Shown: positions 9,973 through 21,612 of the stretch, piece after piece
How the letters are laid out: each line of letters starts with the position of its first letter
Numbering within the stretch: the stretch's first letter is position 1
Origin: Alentia gelatinosa
Lineage: Eukaryota > Annelida > Polychaeta > Phyllodocida > Polynoidae
DNA: 64,000 nucleotides
Assembly: GCA_950022655.1 (NCBI GenBank)
Contig: OX465584.1
Coordinates: 58,624,335-58,688,334 of the forward strand
Direction: 5' to 3'
Made by a program: the position numbers and the translations under genes
Notes under the pieces: generated by a model
What the model was told of the DNA's origin: nothing
The model's input: the letters and a program-made list of their open reading frames with translations, nothing else
Databases searched by the model: none

Positions 9973-11870
9973 AACAGGTTTTATTCCCAGAAGACTGGGA
10001 CAGAGGTTCAAATGTTAGTAATAAGCTGGTAAAACAAAAGGTACACAATGTAAGAGTCGAGGAGGCAACAAAAGCCGCACGAGAAGCAAAAGCTAGCGAC
10101 GCAGTTGCTAGAGACGGTAGACGCCAACAACAGGCGCCAGGTACACAGGGTGTGAGTTCATCACAAAAATATGCACAATTTGTTGGTGAAAACTGGCCAG
10201 ACCCGACCCCGGCAGCGGAAAAAATCGCGGGGCGAGTCATGGCAACCTACAATGAAGTAAAGAAACGAGCCATTCCAAATTATTTGGGTGCTAAAATACA
10301 AGTACCGTCGGCGATGCACTGCGACAGCTGGGACAAGCTGCTCGTAGGGTATCACGACTGTGAGATTGCACAATACATAAGGTACGGTTGGCCGATAGCC
10401 TACGCGGCCGAATCTATTCCCACCAGTACAGAGGTAAATCACCCGTCTGGGAGGGAATACCCCCCCCATGTTGCGAATTTTCTCGAGAAAGAGTGCGCCA
10501 TGGGAGCGATGGTAGGTCCCTTTGATGAAAAACTGTTCGCCCCATGGACCAAAATCAGCCCAATAATGACACGTCCTAAAAAGGTAGAAGGTGAAAGACG
10601 AGTGATAATCGATTTTTCATTTACTAAAGGGGCATCGGTCAATGACGGGATCCCTAAGAACGTCTTCGAAGGGAAAACCATTGACTACAAACTCCCCACG
10701 ATCGCAGACATGGCGGCCCAAGTTGAAAAGGCAGGCCAAGGCGCATTTCTTTGGAAATGCGACTTGGAGAGAGCATATAGACAATTAAGGACAGACCCTC
10801 TCGCTAACCCCCTCACCGGGGTAAAACATGAGGATAAATACTATGTGGATATTTGTATCGCATGGGGATGCCGCACATCCGGCCTCATTCAACAAAGGGT
10901 ATCTGAGGCAATCTGCTACCTCGTCAAACAAGAAGGCCATCATATCATTGCATATGTTGATGATTTTTGGGAGGTTGGACAAACGTCAGCCAAAGCAATG
11001 CAAGCCTATGAAAGTTTTAATGGCATATGCAGAGAGCTAGGTGTGGCGATCACCCCAGCAAAATCCGTTCCGCCTACACAAGTCATTGAATGGTTGGGGT
11101 ACCAAATAGATTCTGTGAAAATGCAGATATCTGTACCACACAAAAAACTCCAAGAGGTAATGGACGAGTGTAAAAAATGGGAAAAGTAAACAAAGGCAAC
11201 CAAAAGACAACTCCAAAGTCTAGCAGGCAAACTTGCACACATTTCCCAATGCATTGTGCATGCGCGCAAATTCATGTGCAGAGTTCTAGACAGCCTAAGA
11301 GCCGCACACAAAATCGTGCAGGTAAATGTCCGTAAGGAATTGCTACGTGACTTGGAGTGGTGCGGTGAATTCGCAGTTCGCTTCAATGGCACGCTGATCT
11401 TACGGCCAGTAAGATCTGTTTTTCACATAGAGTGTGATGCGTGCCTGGAAGGTGGTGGGGGCTACGGCTGTAGCGGGTGGTATGCTGTCGATTTCCCTAG
11501 GGGTTATAGGGACGACCACCACATCAGCCGGCTGGAAGCCCTCAATGCGGTAATCGCGGTCCGCACCCTGACCCCAGACGAGTGCACTTGCTGTGACCTG
11601 GTGATTGTCAGCGACAATACGGCCAGTGGGAGTGTTCTTAACTCGGGCCGGGCCAAGGACCCGGTTATGGCCCGGTGCACTAGGCACCTGGCAATGTTCT
11701 GCGGTCTACGACAGATACACGTGACCCTAGAGCATAAACGTGGCGAACTTCTGGTCCTAGCTGACGCATTGTCTCATCGAGAAATCGCTATGAAAAGAAC
11801 TCGTGACCTCGGTCTCATTGAAGTCAGGGCCATTCACCCTGATGAGATTATCACTAATGATTTGTGGTGA
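9927..11870 (+). pseudogene. Reverse transcriptase-RNase H of the DIRS-class element, one internal stop
   Basis: Copies the element's RNA into DNA. The frame opens at 9927 in the -1 frame relative to gag, overlapping it by 46 nt, with no early ATG, so expression by frameshifting or re-initiation is likely. RT motifs in order: the TRPKKVEGERRVIIDFS segment (~10575), KCDLERAYRQL (~10757) and the catalytic YVDDFW box at 10953-10970, then WLGYQIDS. A TAA at 11187-11189 interrupts; the same frame continues with RQLQSLAGKL, a usual post-RT segment, then RNase H with HIECDACLEGGGGYG (first Asp), a Glu helix (RLEALNAV), VSDNTA and LADALSHRE. One nonsense change appears to be the only break in this frame. 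Membership is secure from motif order. Confidence 0.88.
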
Positions 11871-12842
11871 TTTCTTTTAGGTGAGAGCCTCCACCAACAA
11901 TACCTGGCTAATCTATCTGAACTATGTTCAAAGGGAACTTCAAAAAATCGCGATGTCCAAGAGAAGACATACGTATCGTTTATGCTACATTATCATTATG
12001 ATCCTTTGCATCCTAAATATTCCGAGTTGTGTATGTATACGCAGTTACTTTTTAATTCGTTTGATTCGCCGGCGACTGTAAAAAACTATCTTAGCGGATA
12101 AATACTATGCTGTACTAAAAATGCTGTACTCGCACTAGAAGGCGATTTTACTATGTTTAACCATCCTATGTTACTGAGATTTGTGGGTATCATGACAAAA
12201 GGTAGCACACATACTCCTAGACAAGCACGTGAGCTGAGCATACATGAGGTAAAGTTTATATGTGACTCGTTAAAACCCCACGGACTTGAAGGACTTGTTT
12301 TGAGGGCTATTGTGTTATTTCTTCTCAACACCTTCTTACGACAAGGTCACGTGACGCAATCATCAAACAACATTCACCTCCTTAAAAGAAAACACGTGAC
12401 ATTCCATGCACAAGGTATGTGGGTCCAGGTACCCACCTCAAAGACTACCTCGAGCCCAGTCGAGCTCTGGGTGACTAAACATCTCAACCCAAAGTACTGC
12501 CCTGTGAGGGCCCTTGAGAAAATACTCGAACTTTCAGCTCGCCTCAGAGAGGCGCCTCTGTTCGCGGCACCAGACACCGCCCTGCCAATACAGGTAAAAA
12601 GAGCTACAACTATGTTGAGGTTAGCGGTCGTATTAGGTAGCATACCGGACCTGGACAATATTACCCTACACTCCCTTAGGATAACCGGGGCGTGCTTAGC
12701 TGCGCGCGCAGGTATGCCGGAAAAAGACATTGCACTTCACGGCCTTTGGGCTTCCAAGGCTGTGCGGACTTACGCACCCAAACGACTATACACAAATGTA
12801 TCTGCAACCTTGGAGAAACTTTTCAAGTTTGCGGTGTGTTAA
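11871..12842 (+). pseudogene. Tyrosine recombinase of the DIRS-class element, one internal stop
   Basis: Would integrate the circular DNA form by tyrosine-mediated strand exchange. Same frame as pol and directly after it. The N-terminal part includes SFDSPATVKNYLSG, typical of the SAM-like core-binding domain; a TAA at 12099-12101 follows at once. The catalytic half, from about 12153, carries the first Arg in NTFLRQGHV (~12340), the HxxR box in LHSLRITG (~12670), HGLW a few residues on, and the nucleophile Tyr in VRTYAPKRLY (~12768-12790). So the R...HxxR...H/W...Y set is complete but separated from its N-terminal domain by the stop. A TTTCTTTTAG tract just upstream could act as a splice acceptor; speculative. 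Confidence 0.87.
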
Positions 12843-12905
12843 GAGACATATAAAATATAATAAAAGTTTCTTTTACTGCAAACAATATTTGTGTTCACTC
12901 GTTAA

Positions 12906-13111
12906 TTGTGGACAATTGTAAATTGGCGTTTTATTGCTAGAGGGTGACACTGAAAATATTCCCGAGGCAAATCATTGAATATTCATGAGGTAACGCGGCA
13001 AAACACCGCGCATCTGTTTTTCAGAGGCAATCAAAAGGCGCAGTATATAGGCCCCTGAATGTTGTATTGACTCAGCACTTTTCTCTCAAAGCCTACTCAC
13101 ACGCAACGATT
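12906..13111 (+). repeat. Right direct terminal repeat of the DIRS-class element
   Basis: Same 206 bp as 8518-8723, about 97.6% identical by my count. Ends ACGCAACGATT; the sequence beyond (CCCCACCCACCATCCC) is not shared with the inner side of the left repeat. Confidence 0.9.
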
Positions 13112-13224
13112 CCCCACCCACCATCCCAAAACAACAATGTTATTAAAGTTGATTGTATCTGTAACTCATATGTGATAACATGTACAATTTTATAAATCTG
13201 TGTAAGCGGTATGTGTTAAGAGAC

Positions 13225-13416
13225 ACGGGGTTTTAGGCCTTTTCGTACCGAAATAACTGTCCGCTTACGCGAGGTGTCCGCTTACGCGGGGTGCCCGCTT
13301 ACACGGGGTTAAAATAAACATCTAAAAGAGGGAAAAATTTCCATTCCAAGCAAAATCGTCCGCTAACGCAAGGTGTCCGCTTACGCGGAGTGTCCATTAG
13401 GCGGGGTTCTACTGTA
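13225..13416 (-). mobile_element. pogo/Tigger-like element end, copy 1
   Basis: Ends GCGGGGTTCTACTG next to TA, the complement of CAGTAGAACCCCGC. Reiterated TGTCCGCTTACGCGG units and CTTTTCGTACCGAAATAA match 14655 onward in reverse. CAGT start and TA flank fit pogo-type Tc1/mariner relatives. Confidence 0.7.
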
Positions 13417-14654
13417 ACTTAGATCCGAAGAGTAGTTATGACTGGAGTGCAGCAGTAAAGTCTTATGAATAACACAGAAGCCCGGTGATGGATATAAAAT
13501 TCATTGAGTTACGTAATAACACGAGGTAAACTTATAAAGTAATTAGAATATAACTGTAATTAAAATACAACAGAAATGTCACGAGCTATTGAGAAGCCCT
13601 ACGGAGTAGGAGTATTTAAGGAGGTGAGAGTGAAGAGTTTTTGTGGGGTGGGTGAGTGGTTCCTTTCACTTGGCGTCCCAGGGTTAAAGTGGACACAGAC
13701 GGGTTGCGGGGTGGGGTGGTCACGTGACCGGAACCACGTGACCGGGACCATGTGAGCCATTGTCCGTGGCAACTGTCTTCTGCTCCGCATTACCGCCAAC
13801 CCTTCCAGTTGGCCATAATGAACATCTACCACTTCCAGGTTGAACGATTAGTTCCTAAATCATATAGTTGTCGGTGAACTTGTAGCAGGCAAATTATTAT
13901 TATTATGCGACATATTCCACACAATAATCGTGAGGCGGAAACGATTATTCCCTCCTTTCTTACACAATATAGCACCACTGATTGACTATTGAGCCCACCT
14001 ACAAAATCAAACTGGGTTAAATTAATTGGTGGCATTCTGCAGTTTACAACCAAAAGTTATTTATCAATGTACCTTGAAATGGCAAGTGGAAACACATGCG
14101 GGCAGTGCAGGTCACTGATTATGTGTCACCATGGTTTCACAAGGAGAACCACTAACCAACTTTTATACAGCGTGAATATTTTTTTTTTCTATTTCATCAG
14201 ATTTTACACATTGGCAGTCTGCTGTCCAGCAGGTTTTATCGGTGGGATTTTCGTCGGAAGATGGAAATGCCACATAGGCTTCTAGGAGAAATCCCACTTA
14301 TACAGATATACATGCAACCGTTTAAAAATGCGTCATTGTTATTTTTACATGCACTTACAGGGCAAAACAAGAATTTAATGTTCATACTTCGGCTGTGATC
14401 CTACGTTTTGTTCGTGGTGAAACTTTCTTCGGTTTGGAAATTGAAAGTTTGTCCTACAAAATTGCTACAATCTCTCTTACTCTTAATTTAATCTCGTGGC
14501 TTTAAATGTATATCTTCCAGCGTCCTATTTATTCAAGAAGCTGTGTATCTCCAGAAATTCATTTTAATATGTAACATCATGGCACGAAATTGGATGTATA
14601 CAATTCCGTTTTCATGGGACTATAGTCGGCACTGCTTTCCCTCGCGGATATATA
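13417..14654. other. No gene recognised
   Basis: Holds three spaced CACGTGA-type motifs at about 13719-13752 and a family D fragment (GGTTGAACGATTAGTTC, ~13840-13896). Otherwise unassigned. Confidence 0.45.
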
Positions 14655-15299
14655 CAGTAGAACCCCGCCTAACGGACACCTCGTGTAAGCGGCCACTTTT
14701 GCTCGGAACGGAAATTTTCCCCTCTATATTAGATGTTTAATTTAACCACGCGTAAGCGGGCACCTCGCGTAAACGGACACCCCGCGTAAGAGGTCGGTTG
14801 TTTCGGTACGAAAAGGCCTTAAAACCCCGTGTTAGCGGACACTTCTGACTGACACCCGACCAAAAATAGATTAATCTGTGTTTTTGTATAAGTGTGTCTT
14901 AGTATATACATACATATTCAAAGAAAATACATCAATAATTTAAAGTTGAATAACTTCGGATCCAATTAAGATATTGCAAAATAGATTTCAGATTTACCAT
15001 TCCCTCTGTCTCCCCTTCATATCGGTATATAACACTTCAATATTGGTCGGGCAGAAACTTGAAAACCCAGCGTAAGCGGTAACCCCGCGTAAGCGAACAG
15101 TTGGAGGGTGGTTGTGGCCCATTAGATTTTAGGTCAGCTCTCGACTGTAAGGAGGTCAGGGTGAAGGTCGGGTTTGCTCCGAATGCAGTCATTGGCTACT
15201 GGGACTACTCTATTCCTTATATGGTAGTTAATACAGAGGGACAACTCCATGCAGGTTTGGCCCGGAACGAAGGGTGTCCGCTTACACAGGCTTTCACTG
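14655..15299 (+). mobile_element. pogo/Tigger-like non-autonomous element, copy 2
   Basis: Starts CAGTAGAACCCCGCC and ends ...GGCTTTCACTG, both next to TA (14653-54 and 15300-01), the target duplication of this group. Internal TAAGCGGACACC-type units occur in series. No transposase. A family L repeat sits inside. Confidence 0.75.
15101..15262 (+). repeat. Dispersed repeat family L, copy 2
   Basis: GTGGTTGTGGCCCATTAGA and NAVIGYWDYSIPYM-coding sequence match the copies at 3395-3600 and 42938-43170 (both inverted). Lies inside the pogo-like element, so it inserted there or was captured. Confidence 0.55.
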
Positions 15300-15589
15300 T
15301 ACATCTACTATCCGGGCAAATAACTTTTTCTGCTGCATTATAAATATAGAGACCTAGTGGCAAGAGGTAATAAGAATTTATAACGCTATAAGGGTAGGCT
15401 AAAAACGTCTCCAAGATCAAACAGAATAACAAAAATGTCCCATCCTCAGAGCTGTCCCTCTGGCTGTCAGTAAATTGCCCTGCCCACAGACACATGCTCT
15501 TTTATTTACGTGCCCATATGGGAGGTTTCGCACACAATGTTCTCCTTTTATCGTTCACTGTACACCGCATCGATTTTTCGGACGGGAAT

Positions 15590-15720
15590 CTCCGCCTGCT
15601 GGTGTTTAGGCGTGATTAATAGCAGCGACTAAATGTCGTCTGGCCGCTATTCTGACTTTCATACAGCGTTTACACTAGACGACTAAAAACGTGACGACTG
15701 TAGATCGTCAAGCCTATACG
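15590..15720. mobile_element. MITE family I, diverged copy
   Basis: GCGTTTACACTAGACGACTA and related inverted CTAAATG motifs. Clearer copies at 23124-24092. Confidence 0.45.
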
Positions 15721-15925
15721 CCCTCCGGAGGTTACTATCCTCCCTGTTATCGCCCAGGGTAAACATGATGGACCTGTCACTACAGTGCCTGAACTAGCAA
15801 TGACTCTGTGCCCCATAGGCCAGGTAACGCCCTCCATGTTTTGGTGCACAATGGACAATGCCTCCATTTGTCTGGTGCGTCATGGGTAACAGTGTTCAGC
15901 TAATTTTAGAGAAACATTCTAATAC

Positions 15926-16112
15926 ATTACTATATACCCATGCCGTATATACTGTAAATACGTACCGTTTCGGTATATGACGTAAACATACTGTACGGAC
16001 CAGTAGTCCGTACACCAAAATCCGGACTACCTACCCATACACATTTATTAAAATTTTGGTTGTTAAGAAAAATTAAATTGATTTTTTTTTAAATTTCAGG
16101 TATATAGTAAAT
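15926..16112. mobile_element. Body of composite element, type III
   Basis: Inverted ends ATTACTATATACCC and GGTATATAGTAAAT. Contains a short palindrome (GTACGGACCAGTAGTCCGTAC). Adjacent hairpin at 16117. Confidence 0.7.
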
Positions 16113-16116
16113 ATAT

Positions 16117-16201
16117 AACGTCCAACCATGCTTGTACAAGTCACAGAACTCGATGCTAATTAACCGTCGTTCTGTGACTTGTACAGCATGGTCAGGACGT
16201 T
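16117..16201. repeat. Hairpin next to a type III body
   Basis: 33-bp arms (AACGTCCAACCATGCTTG... and complement) with one bulge; 19-nt loop without the GNNA motif. Shortest hairpin of the set. Confidence 0.8.
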
Positions 16202-16467
16202 CTATATAATTATTTGTTACCTTTGAAAGGTTGCTATTCCTTCATTATTTATCATCCTTTATAATAAACAAATAGAAATAAGGTGTTTGGGGAACCTCGT
16301 GAGAGAGAGGCATTCTCCTACCAGAGATTCTGCTGGGAGAGTGGGAGAGAGGTTTTTCCGGTCATCCTTGCCACTACAAATAATTGGTGAACCAGCGAAA
16401 GTTCAAAGTTGCTTGTAGCTGGGCGTTACCAGTCCCATATCTCATTGGGAAAGGGAGCCAGTCTATC

Positions 16468-16575
16468 CCGGCGTTTAGACTAGACAATTCTGGCTGGCGA
16501 TTCGGGTATTTTGCACTGCCTTACGACTTTCAGCAGTAAAAAGCTAGAAATCACCTAGACTAAATGCCATGCACG
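16468..16575. mobile_element. MITE family I, partial copy
   Basis: Begins GGCGTTTAGACTAGACAATT and carries GGCTGGCGATTCGG as in 23124-24092. Confidence 0.5.
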
Positions 16576-16622
16576 ACTGAAGATCGTCTGGTTACATCAA
16601 ATTATTCAATATGGCACCACCA

Positions 16623-16912
16623 GGGATCTGTTTCACTAGTTTCGTGACATGTCTAGATGGCGTCTAGATGGTGTGTTTGGTTTCAAAAGAACTAGACATT
16701 AGACTTCGTTTTGTCCAGTCTTGCTTGCACTGTTTTCATGTCTGTCTAACACCTTTGTCACGAAACTATGTCCATAATGTGTAAATTTGTCTAATTCTTA
16801 TGTTTGGGGTCTGTCTTTACCTAAGGGCAGCTACTTGTGTTGTCACAAAACTAGACAACCCCAATGTCTGTATGGTGTCACGGACATGTCACGAAACTAG
16901 TGAAACAGGTCG
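16623..16912. mobile_element. MITE family F, copy 1
   Basis: Long inverted ends: GGATCTGTTTCACTAGTTTC and GAAACTAGTGAAACAGGTC, with GTGACATGTCTAGATGG inside. Other copies at 35559, 39560, 56766 and 62150. No coding frame. Confidence 0.8.
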
Positions 16913-17029
16913 CTGGTGTTTTGATAGCGTCGAGGGGCAAGATGGCCGCCTCCATAACACATTGGCTATGTGCCCTATGATGTGAGTAAGCACATAGGCC
17001 AAGCTTCCAGGTATTTCCGGGCTTACTGC

Positions 17030-17297
17030 AACGTGATGCGAAGATCCCCACAGAGACCCGAGAGGATCACCGAGCATGGGCGTGGTAATACGTCAGCAAG
17101 GACGCCCGAGTCTGCGCATTGGCGTCGTAATGATGGTTCTGCTTGTGCGGCTTAAGAGACCTGCCGGATCGCAGCGCAGGAGCATGCTGGTGACCGGCGC
17201 CCCCAATGGTAATTAGTGAGAACGCAGGTAACAAGCGCCAAGCCAAGTCTTCGCTGGTTCTTTGCAAATGGCGGCGAAAGAAGAAAGAATGTGGTAA
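17030..17297 (+). promoter_or_regulatory. Candidate CpG-rich promoter and short first exon
   Basis: CpG-rich patch in an AT-rich setting. CAAATGGCGGCGAAAG gives a Kozak-like start at 17268 (MAAKEERM), followed by a possible donor G|GTAAAT at 17294. A YY1-like CAAGATGGCCGCC lies at about 16938. No downstream exon could be tied to it; inference from composition and motifs only. Confidence 0.3.
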
Positions 17298-17911
17298 ATT
17301 GGGAAAAGCAGACGATAATCAAAGCGAATTGATCAGATATGATGCTCTATGAGGATGATGCTTGAAGGAATTGCTGTAGATAAGGCTTGATATATTTACA
17401 AGAATGTAGGACCGATGAAAGGAATGATAATGAATGTGGGGAGCGATCTACGAGAAAAAAAATATCCTTTTCGATCACTTTCTTCGCAATCAATTCCCTT
17501 TCTTTTTTAAGAGTCGTGAATGTCACGAAATGCTGGTTTCTTTGTGGCAGAAATTCCAATTCGGCAAAAATATTCTTCTCCTTACAATAGTGCTCCATTT
17601 TCAAAGCTATTACATTAATGGGGTCTGTGTCTTTCAGGGAGAAACGTGCACTTTGGAAAGAGAGAAAGTTGTTTCAATCAACAACGATTGTCATTGTTTC
17701 TTTGTCGTTGCGTGCTGAACATGGACATTTCACAGTCTCTCATTAGGTTTCTTCTCAGTTTGAATTCTTTCAGAAGGAGCAATGCAACGACTACCTAGTC
17801 ATTATTCATGTCAGAGCAATCAGATACCTACATTCTTAATACATTAATTCAAACGAGGAATCAAGATTTCCCCCCCCCCCTTCCCGGTTTTGCAAATTCA
17901 ATTGGTTCCTG
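17298..17911. other. No gene recognised
   Basis: Contains an 85-codon minus-strand open frame (17347-17604) and overlapping plus frames; none resembles a known protein. A C10 run lies near 17871. Confidence 0.4.
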
Positions 17912-17968
17912 ACTGTAGATCGGTGACGGGAAATCAGCCAATGGAAACGGGTCTTATGAGACGCGGAT

Positions 17969-18131
17969 AGTAGTAAGAGAAAACGTGGTTACTGAGCCTG
18001 AAGGGATGGCCGTTCCAGGTCTTTTTATACCATAAATACGTCCCGACGCCGCAGGCGGAGGGACATATTTATGGTATAAAAAGACCGAGAATGGCATCCC
18101 TTCTGGCTCAGTCACTACGTTTTCTTACTAT
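17969..18131 (+). repeat. Hairpin of composite element, type III
   Basis: ~70-bp arms (GAAAACGTGGTTACTGAGCC pairs with GGCTCAGTCACTACGTTTTC). Tip CGCCGCAGGCG: a perfect 4-bp stem closing a C(GCA)G triloop on the plus strand; the body follows on the plus strand. The same stem start recurs truncated at 49693. Confidence 0.87.
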
Positions 18132-18312
18132 TACATACCTAAATATAAAAAAACCTGCCTTTTATGTACTTATTAAATGTACAATTTGACCCAATGGTCA
18201 CAGTGCGCCCGAATATTTACTATGGGCGCAGTGCGCCCGAACATTATTTATACTGTACTCCTACCAGCGGGTAGCATTTCATAGACATTCGGCCATAGGT
18301 ATGTAATAATAT
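18125..18312 (+). mobile_element. Body of composite element, type III
   Basis: Ends TTACTATTACATACCT and AGGTATGTAATAAT. Internal direct repeat CAGTGCGCCCGAA (twice) around a GGGCGC palindrome. A 45-bp family H fragment lies just upstream of the hairpin at 17912-17956. Confidence 0.75.
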
Positions 18313-19820
18313 ATATTAAATACGTTTGCGACTGGGAGGTACTCTAAAACTGAGCGTACCCGATACATCCAGTCTCAGACTAGCGGGAAGCGTACAGATA
18401 TCACTCAGCTCAGCTTCGTGATATCATGCCGCGAAGACAACTCATACCATATAAACAATCATATGAAATTGTGTGATGTTTCATAATATTATCGTACATA
18501 GAACATGTTATATAATTGAACGAATCGTACCAATTCAATGTCTTTTTTCAATGCAGATTGTACATATCCTCAGCTTATCCAGCTGCTACTACAATTATAT
18601 ATAATGGTTTAGTAATCGGTAAAATGCTGCTGACTCCACTTAAAATACTTGTATGATGACTGAGGTATGTACCAGGCTAGATAAAACGATTACATAAACC
18701 CAACTGTCTCACTGCTAGTGTGAAGGCTTAATATCCTAGTTTCTAGAACACTGACTGCCTTAAGAGCCATAGAAAAAATATTGTTCGGGACCTATAGATC
18801 CCCTACAGCTGCTTCATTAGCACAAGTCTGGAGGGAATAAAAGACTTGTGAGCGTCATTGTTTTTCGCGATATTGGATTTACCTGCTAGCGCACTGGATG
18901 TCAGTTGTTTGACATTGAAAAAAACGCTTCGTGCTTGTTTAGCAATATTGAGAGATTGCAAAGACAACATGGTCTAAAGGCATTTGAACTTGGTCAAAAA
19001 TCTGTCGGCGGCTACCTTAGTTTCCATCATAAAACAACATTTTTGCTGGCCACCACTGATTATGGGCACCAATAATTTTTCAAATAGAACCAGCGACCGA
19101 CTTTTGTCCAGGATGCATATAATTAATGGCGAGTTTTGATCAATATCCGGTAATTAGAAATAAAGCCAATTGCTACATTGCCGATTCTTTGACAACTTTG
19201 TATCAAAGACAGTATCAGAAATGCAATGGTATCAGAAAATCAAATTTTTAGTGCTCTTATTGACTCCTTGTCATCTGTCACAAATGCTCTATTACCTCAG
19301 GAAATATCCTTCACAACCTGGTAATATAGGTATCATTTTGAGATGCCTAAAAGGGTAGGATGTTTATATCTATATGTCATCGCGATAGATTTTTCACTAA
19401 ATCACTGGAAGAACAGGAAAGTAAGATGTTTTAATGTTTTTCATTTAAACAATTCCGATTTTCATTCTATGACAGGAAATTTAATCCATAACACAGGTAT
19501 ATCTTGTATATCCCAACAGATAGGCCCAAGTCTCAGCTTTCTAACAATGTATTGTTTATACAAATCGGCCGATTAGTGTAGATATGAGAGCGATTTCCAT
19601 CTTTCAGGTTAAAGAAACACTAGTATTTTTATCATTCCTCAGGACTGAGTGGAGAGGGCTCGTCTCGTTTTCGATGGAGGTACATAGGCGGCCATTACAA
19701 GATGGCGCCAGTGTGAAGAGGGTCAATGGGGATTAGAATGTGGCACAAGTGACTGAAATTGGTGGATGGGGCCATTTAATGGGATCCCCCATCCTCCCAG
19801 AAGGTGCAGCACCAAGAAAA
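18313..19820. other. No gene recognised
   Basis: About 1.5 kb without inverted-repeat elements or repeats shared with the window; only short frames. One of the few unique-looking stretches, so regulatory or intronic sequence is possible. Confidence 0.45.
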
Positions 19821-19824
19821 GCTG

Positions 19825-19896
19825 TTCCCAGACGGGGAATCGAACCCCGGCCGCGGCGGTGAGAGCGCCGAACCCTAACCACTAGACCACCTGGGA
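19825..19896 (-). tRNA. tRNA-Glu (CTC)
   Basis: Minus-strand 72-nt cloverleaf: acceptor TCCCAGG pairs with TCTGGGA (one G-U), D-arm GTCTAGTGGTTAGG (A box), anticodon stem-loop GGCGCTCTCACCGCC with CTC anticodon, T-arm CGGGGTTCGATTCCCCG (B box), discriminator A; CCA not encoded, as normal in eukaryotes. A TTTT run lies a few bases past the 3' end, serving as a Pol III terminator. Matches the animal tRNA-Glu pattern closely, so a real gene is more likely than a SINE head. Confidence 0.93.
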
Positions 19897-20420
19897 CATC
19901 TTACCGTCTACGAATTCTCAATGCAAGAGAGAATATTCCTCCAAACTCTAGGTGGTGGCCTTATTTCATAATCTATGCACAATTAATCGTTGAGCATTTC
20001 TCTGCATACGCCCTTCAGAGGTTACTCGGCTCCCTATTATCGCCCAGGATAAATACAAGTTCCGCTCGCGACTGGTTGGGCACACCACGACCACATGAAC
20101 CACAGTTTTCCCATTAATATTTGAAGAAACTGAATAAAATTTCGGATTTTTATGTAGAAATACTTAAATTTCCATTTCTGACATCGGATTTCCCATTTGA
20201 AGGTTTTTTAAAACCGATAAACTGCATTAATTTCGGGTTACGGTTCAAGGTTCATCACCGTACAACGTCGGTAACCAGCGCACACCGGGACCTGTAAACA
20301 GACTGAATTCTGGGATACCTCAATAGGGTCTATGTCTGTTTCCGTTCACCGATCTGGCGTTGGTGGTTCCCGACTGCAGATCGGTGGCAAATAGTTGGCC
20401 AGTGGAAAATGACTTATAAA
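19897..20420. other. No gene; contains a family H fragment
   Basis: 20333-20415 carries GTTTCCGTTCACCGATCTGG and GCAGATCGGTGGC, ends of family H. The rest is unassigned. Confidence 0.45.
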
Positions 20421-20828
20421 GCCGGTTGCCCATCTACTGATTTAGGGTTGAACGATTAGTTCCCAAATCGTATAGGAATCGGTCACCTTGTTGTAGGCAA
20501 ATTACGTAACCCCTCGCTCGACCTGCGGCCCTCGAGGAGAGGGGCTGGTGGGTATTAGTCCTAAGGAAATCAGTCTACACCTACCGACATATACGCACAC
20601 TGATAAAATCGGTGTATGGTCCACTGATTGCTGGGGGAGGGGAAAACCACAACTTGTCGGCGACAAAAGGACATCTGAAGGAGGTGGTTCACTAATCGCT
20701 GAGTAGCCTTGCCTAGCTGTCCTACATCTACCGACTCAGTTTGGATACCTCGCACGAAACAAACTACCCGCCGTTTGTCGCCGACAAACGTACATAAATG
20801 TTCCGAAATCGGTAGATGGGCATTGGCC
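20421..20828. mobile_element. MITE family D, copy 1
   Basis: Inverted ends GCCCATCTACTGATTTAGGG and AATCGGTAGATGGGC. Internal GGTTGAACGATTAGTTCC and AGGCAAATTACGTAACCCC mark the family, also at 31641 and 33882. Inner GTCGGCGACAAAAG motifs are inverted. Confidence 0.75.
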
Positions 20829-21456
20829 TTTAGATGAACAGACTTCAGAGGACGTACACCATTACAAGCACATGTAAGCATATACGGATATATATGAGAG
20901 GACATGCACTGGCTTTCCTGTATCAGCATTGTCAGAGCATGTTTACAAGTCACCGATGCACGCTAACATCGCATTCACCTGAGTTTCAAATTGATCACCT
21001 CTTCTTTTGTTGTTGTATTTCTGATGGTGGTCCCTTCCTATAGATATGACGAATGCTTGACTCTTTGCAGAGTTTGTACATCATATAAACTCCTCATGTG
21101 TCCAAATAATATAGAAGCTGATCGCGTGATGCAAAACTTTCGCAACTATCTGATATTCTATTATGAACCTTAGCTAGTAATTCCTGTTGTGCAGATAGCT
21201 ATTATGTTATGGGAGAAGCCATCTTTCCCCAATACAAACAAACTCATTGCAGCGTTGACAGTAGACTGGCTCCAGTCCCTGCATGCTATGTCTACTCTCC
21301 TCGCTGGGATACAGATTTATGGGCCAGTCAGAGAAGGATACATACTTTAATGAACTTTATTCTGATTGTGATTAATCCTTTAATGAATGTTCAGAATCAA
21401 ATACTTTATCAAGTCTACCATGACAGCTAGAAACCCATTGATAATTATCAATGGAT
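20829..21456. other. No gene recognised
   Basis: Short frames only; no repeat shared with the rest of the window. Confidence 0.4.
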
Positions 21457-21612
21457 TTGTATACACAATAATGACTGGTTTTGTTTACGAGTGACCATAA
21501 TCTTCGAATGTTGATGCATAGTAATATCCAAGAGATTAGCGAGGATATTACGTCGTCAGCTACCAGGAGATTACGGTCACTCGTATACAAAACCCGTTGT
21601 TATTGAATTTAT
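21457..21612 (+). repeat. Hairpin of composite element, subfamily Ib
   Basis: ~60-bp arms (ATGACTGGTTTTGTTTACGAG with complement ending AACCCGTTGTTATTG). Centre AGTAATATCC...GATTAGCGAGGATATTAC. Same stem family as 39880 and 50072. Confidence 0.82.

Larger units (their letters stand above)
8518..13111 (+). mobile_element. DIRS/Ngaro-class tyrosine-recombinase retrotransposon
   Basis: A 4.6-kb element with 206-bp direct repeats at both ends and, in order, a gag-like region, reverse transcriptase with RNase H, and a tyrosine recombinase. This gene order, with a YR in place of a DDE integrase, defines the DIRS order; direct rather than inverted repeats point to the Ngaro/PAT side. Ngaro elements usually have split repeats (A1...B1-A2-B2); I see A1 and A2 but no matching B pair. 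No target duplication, as expected for a YR. At least two stop codons in the pol and YR frames, plus a broken gag, make this copy non-functional as it stands. Confidence 0.9.

Noticed and set aside
12843..13200. Search for Ngaro-type B1/B2 split repeats around the right terminal repeat
   Set aside because: Sequences before and after the repeat do not match each other beyond short AT-rich similarity.
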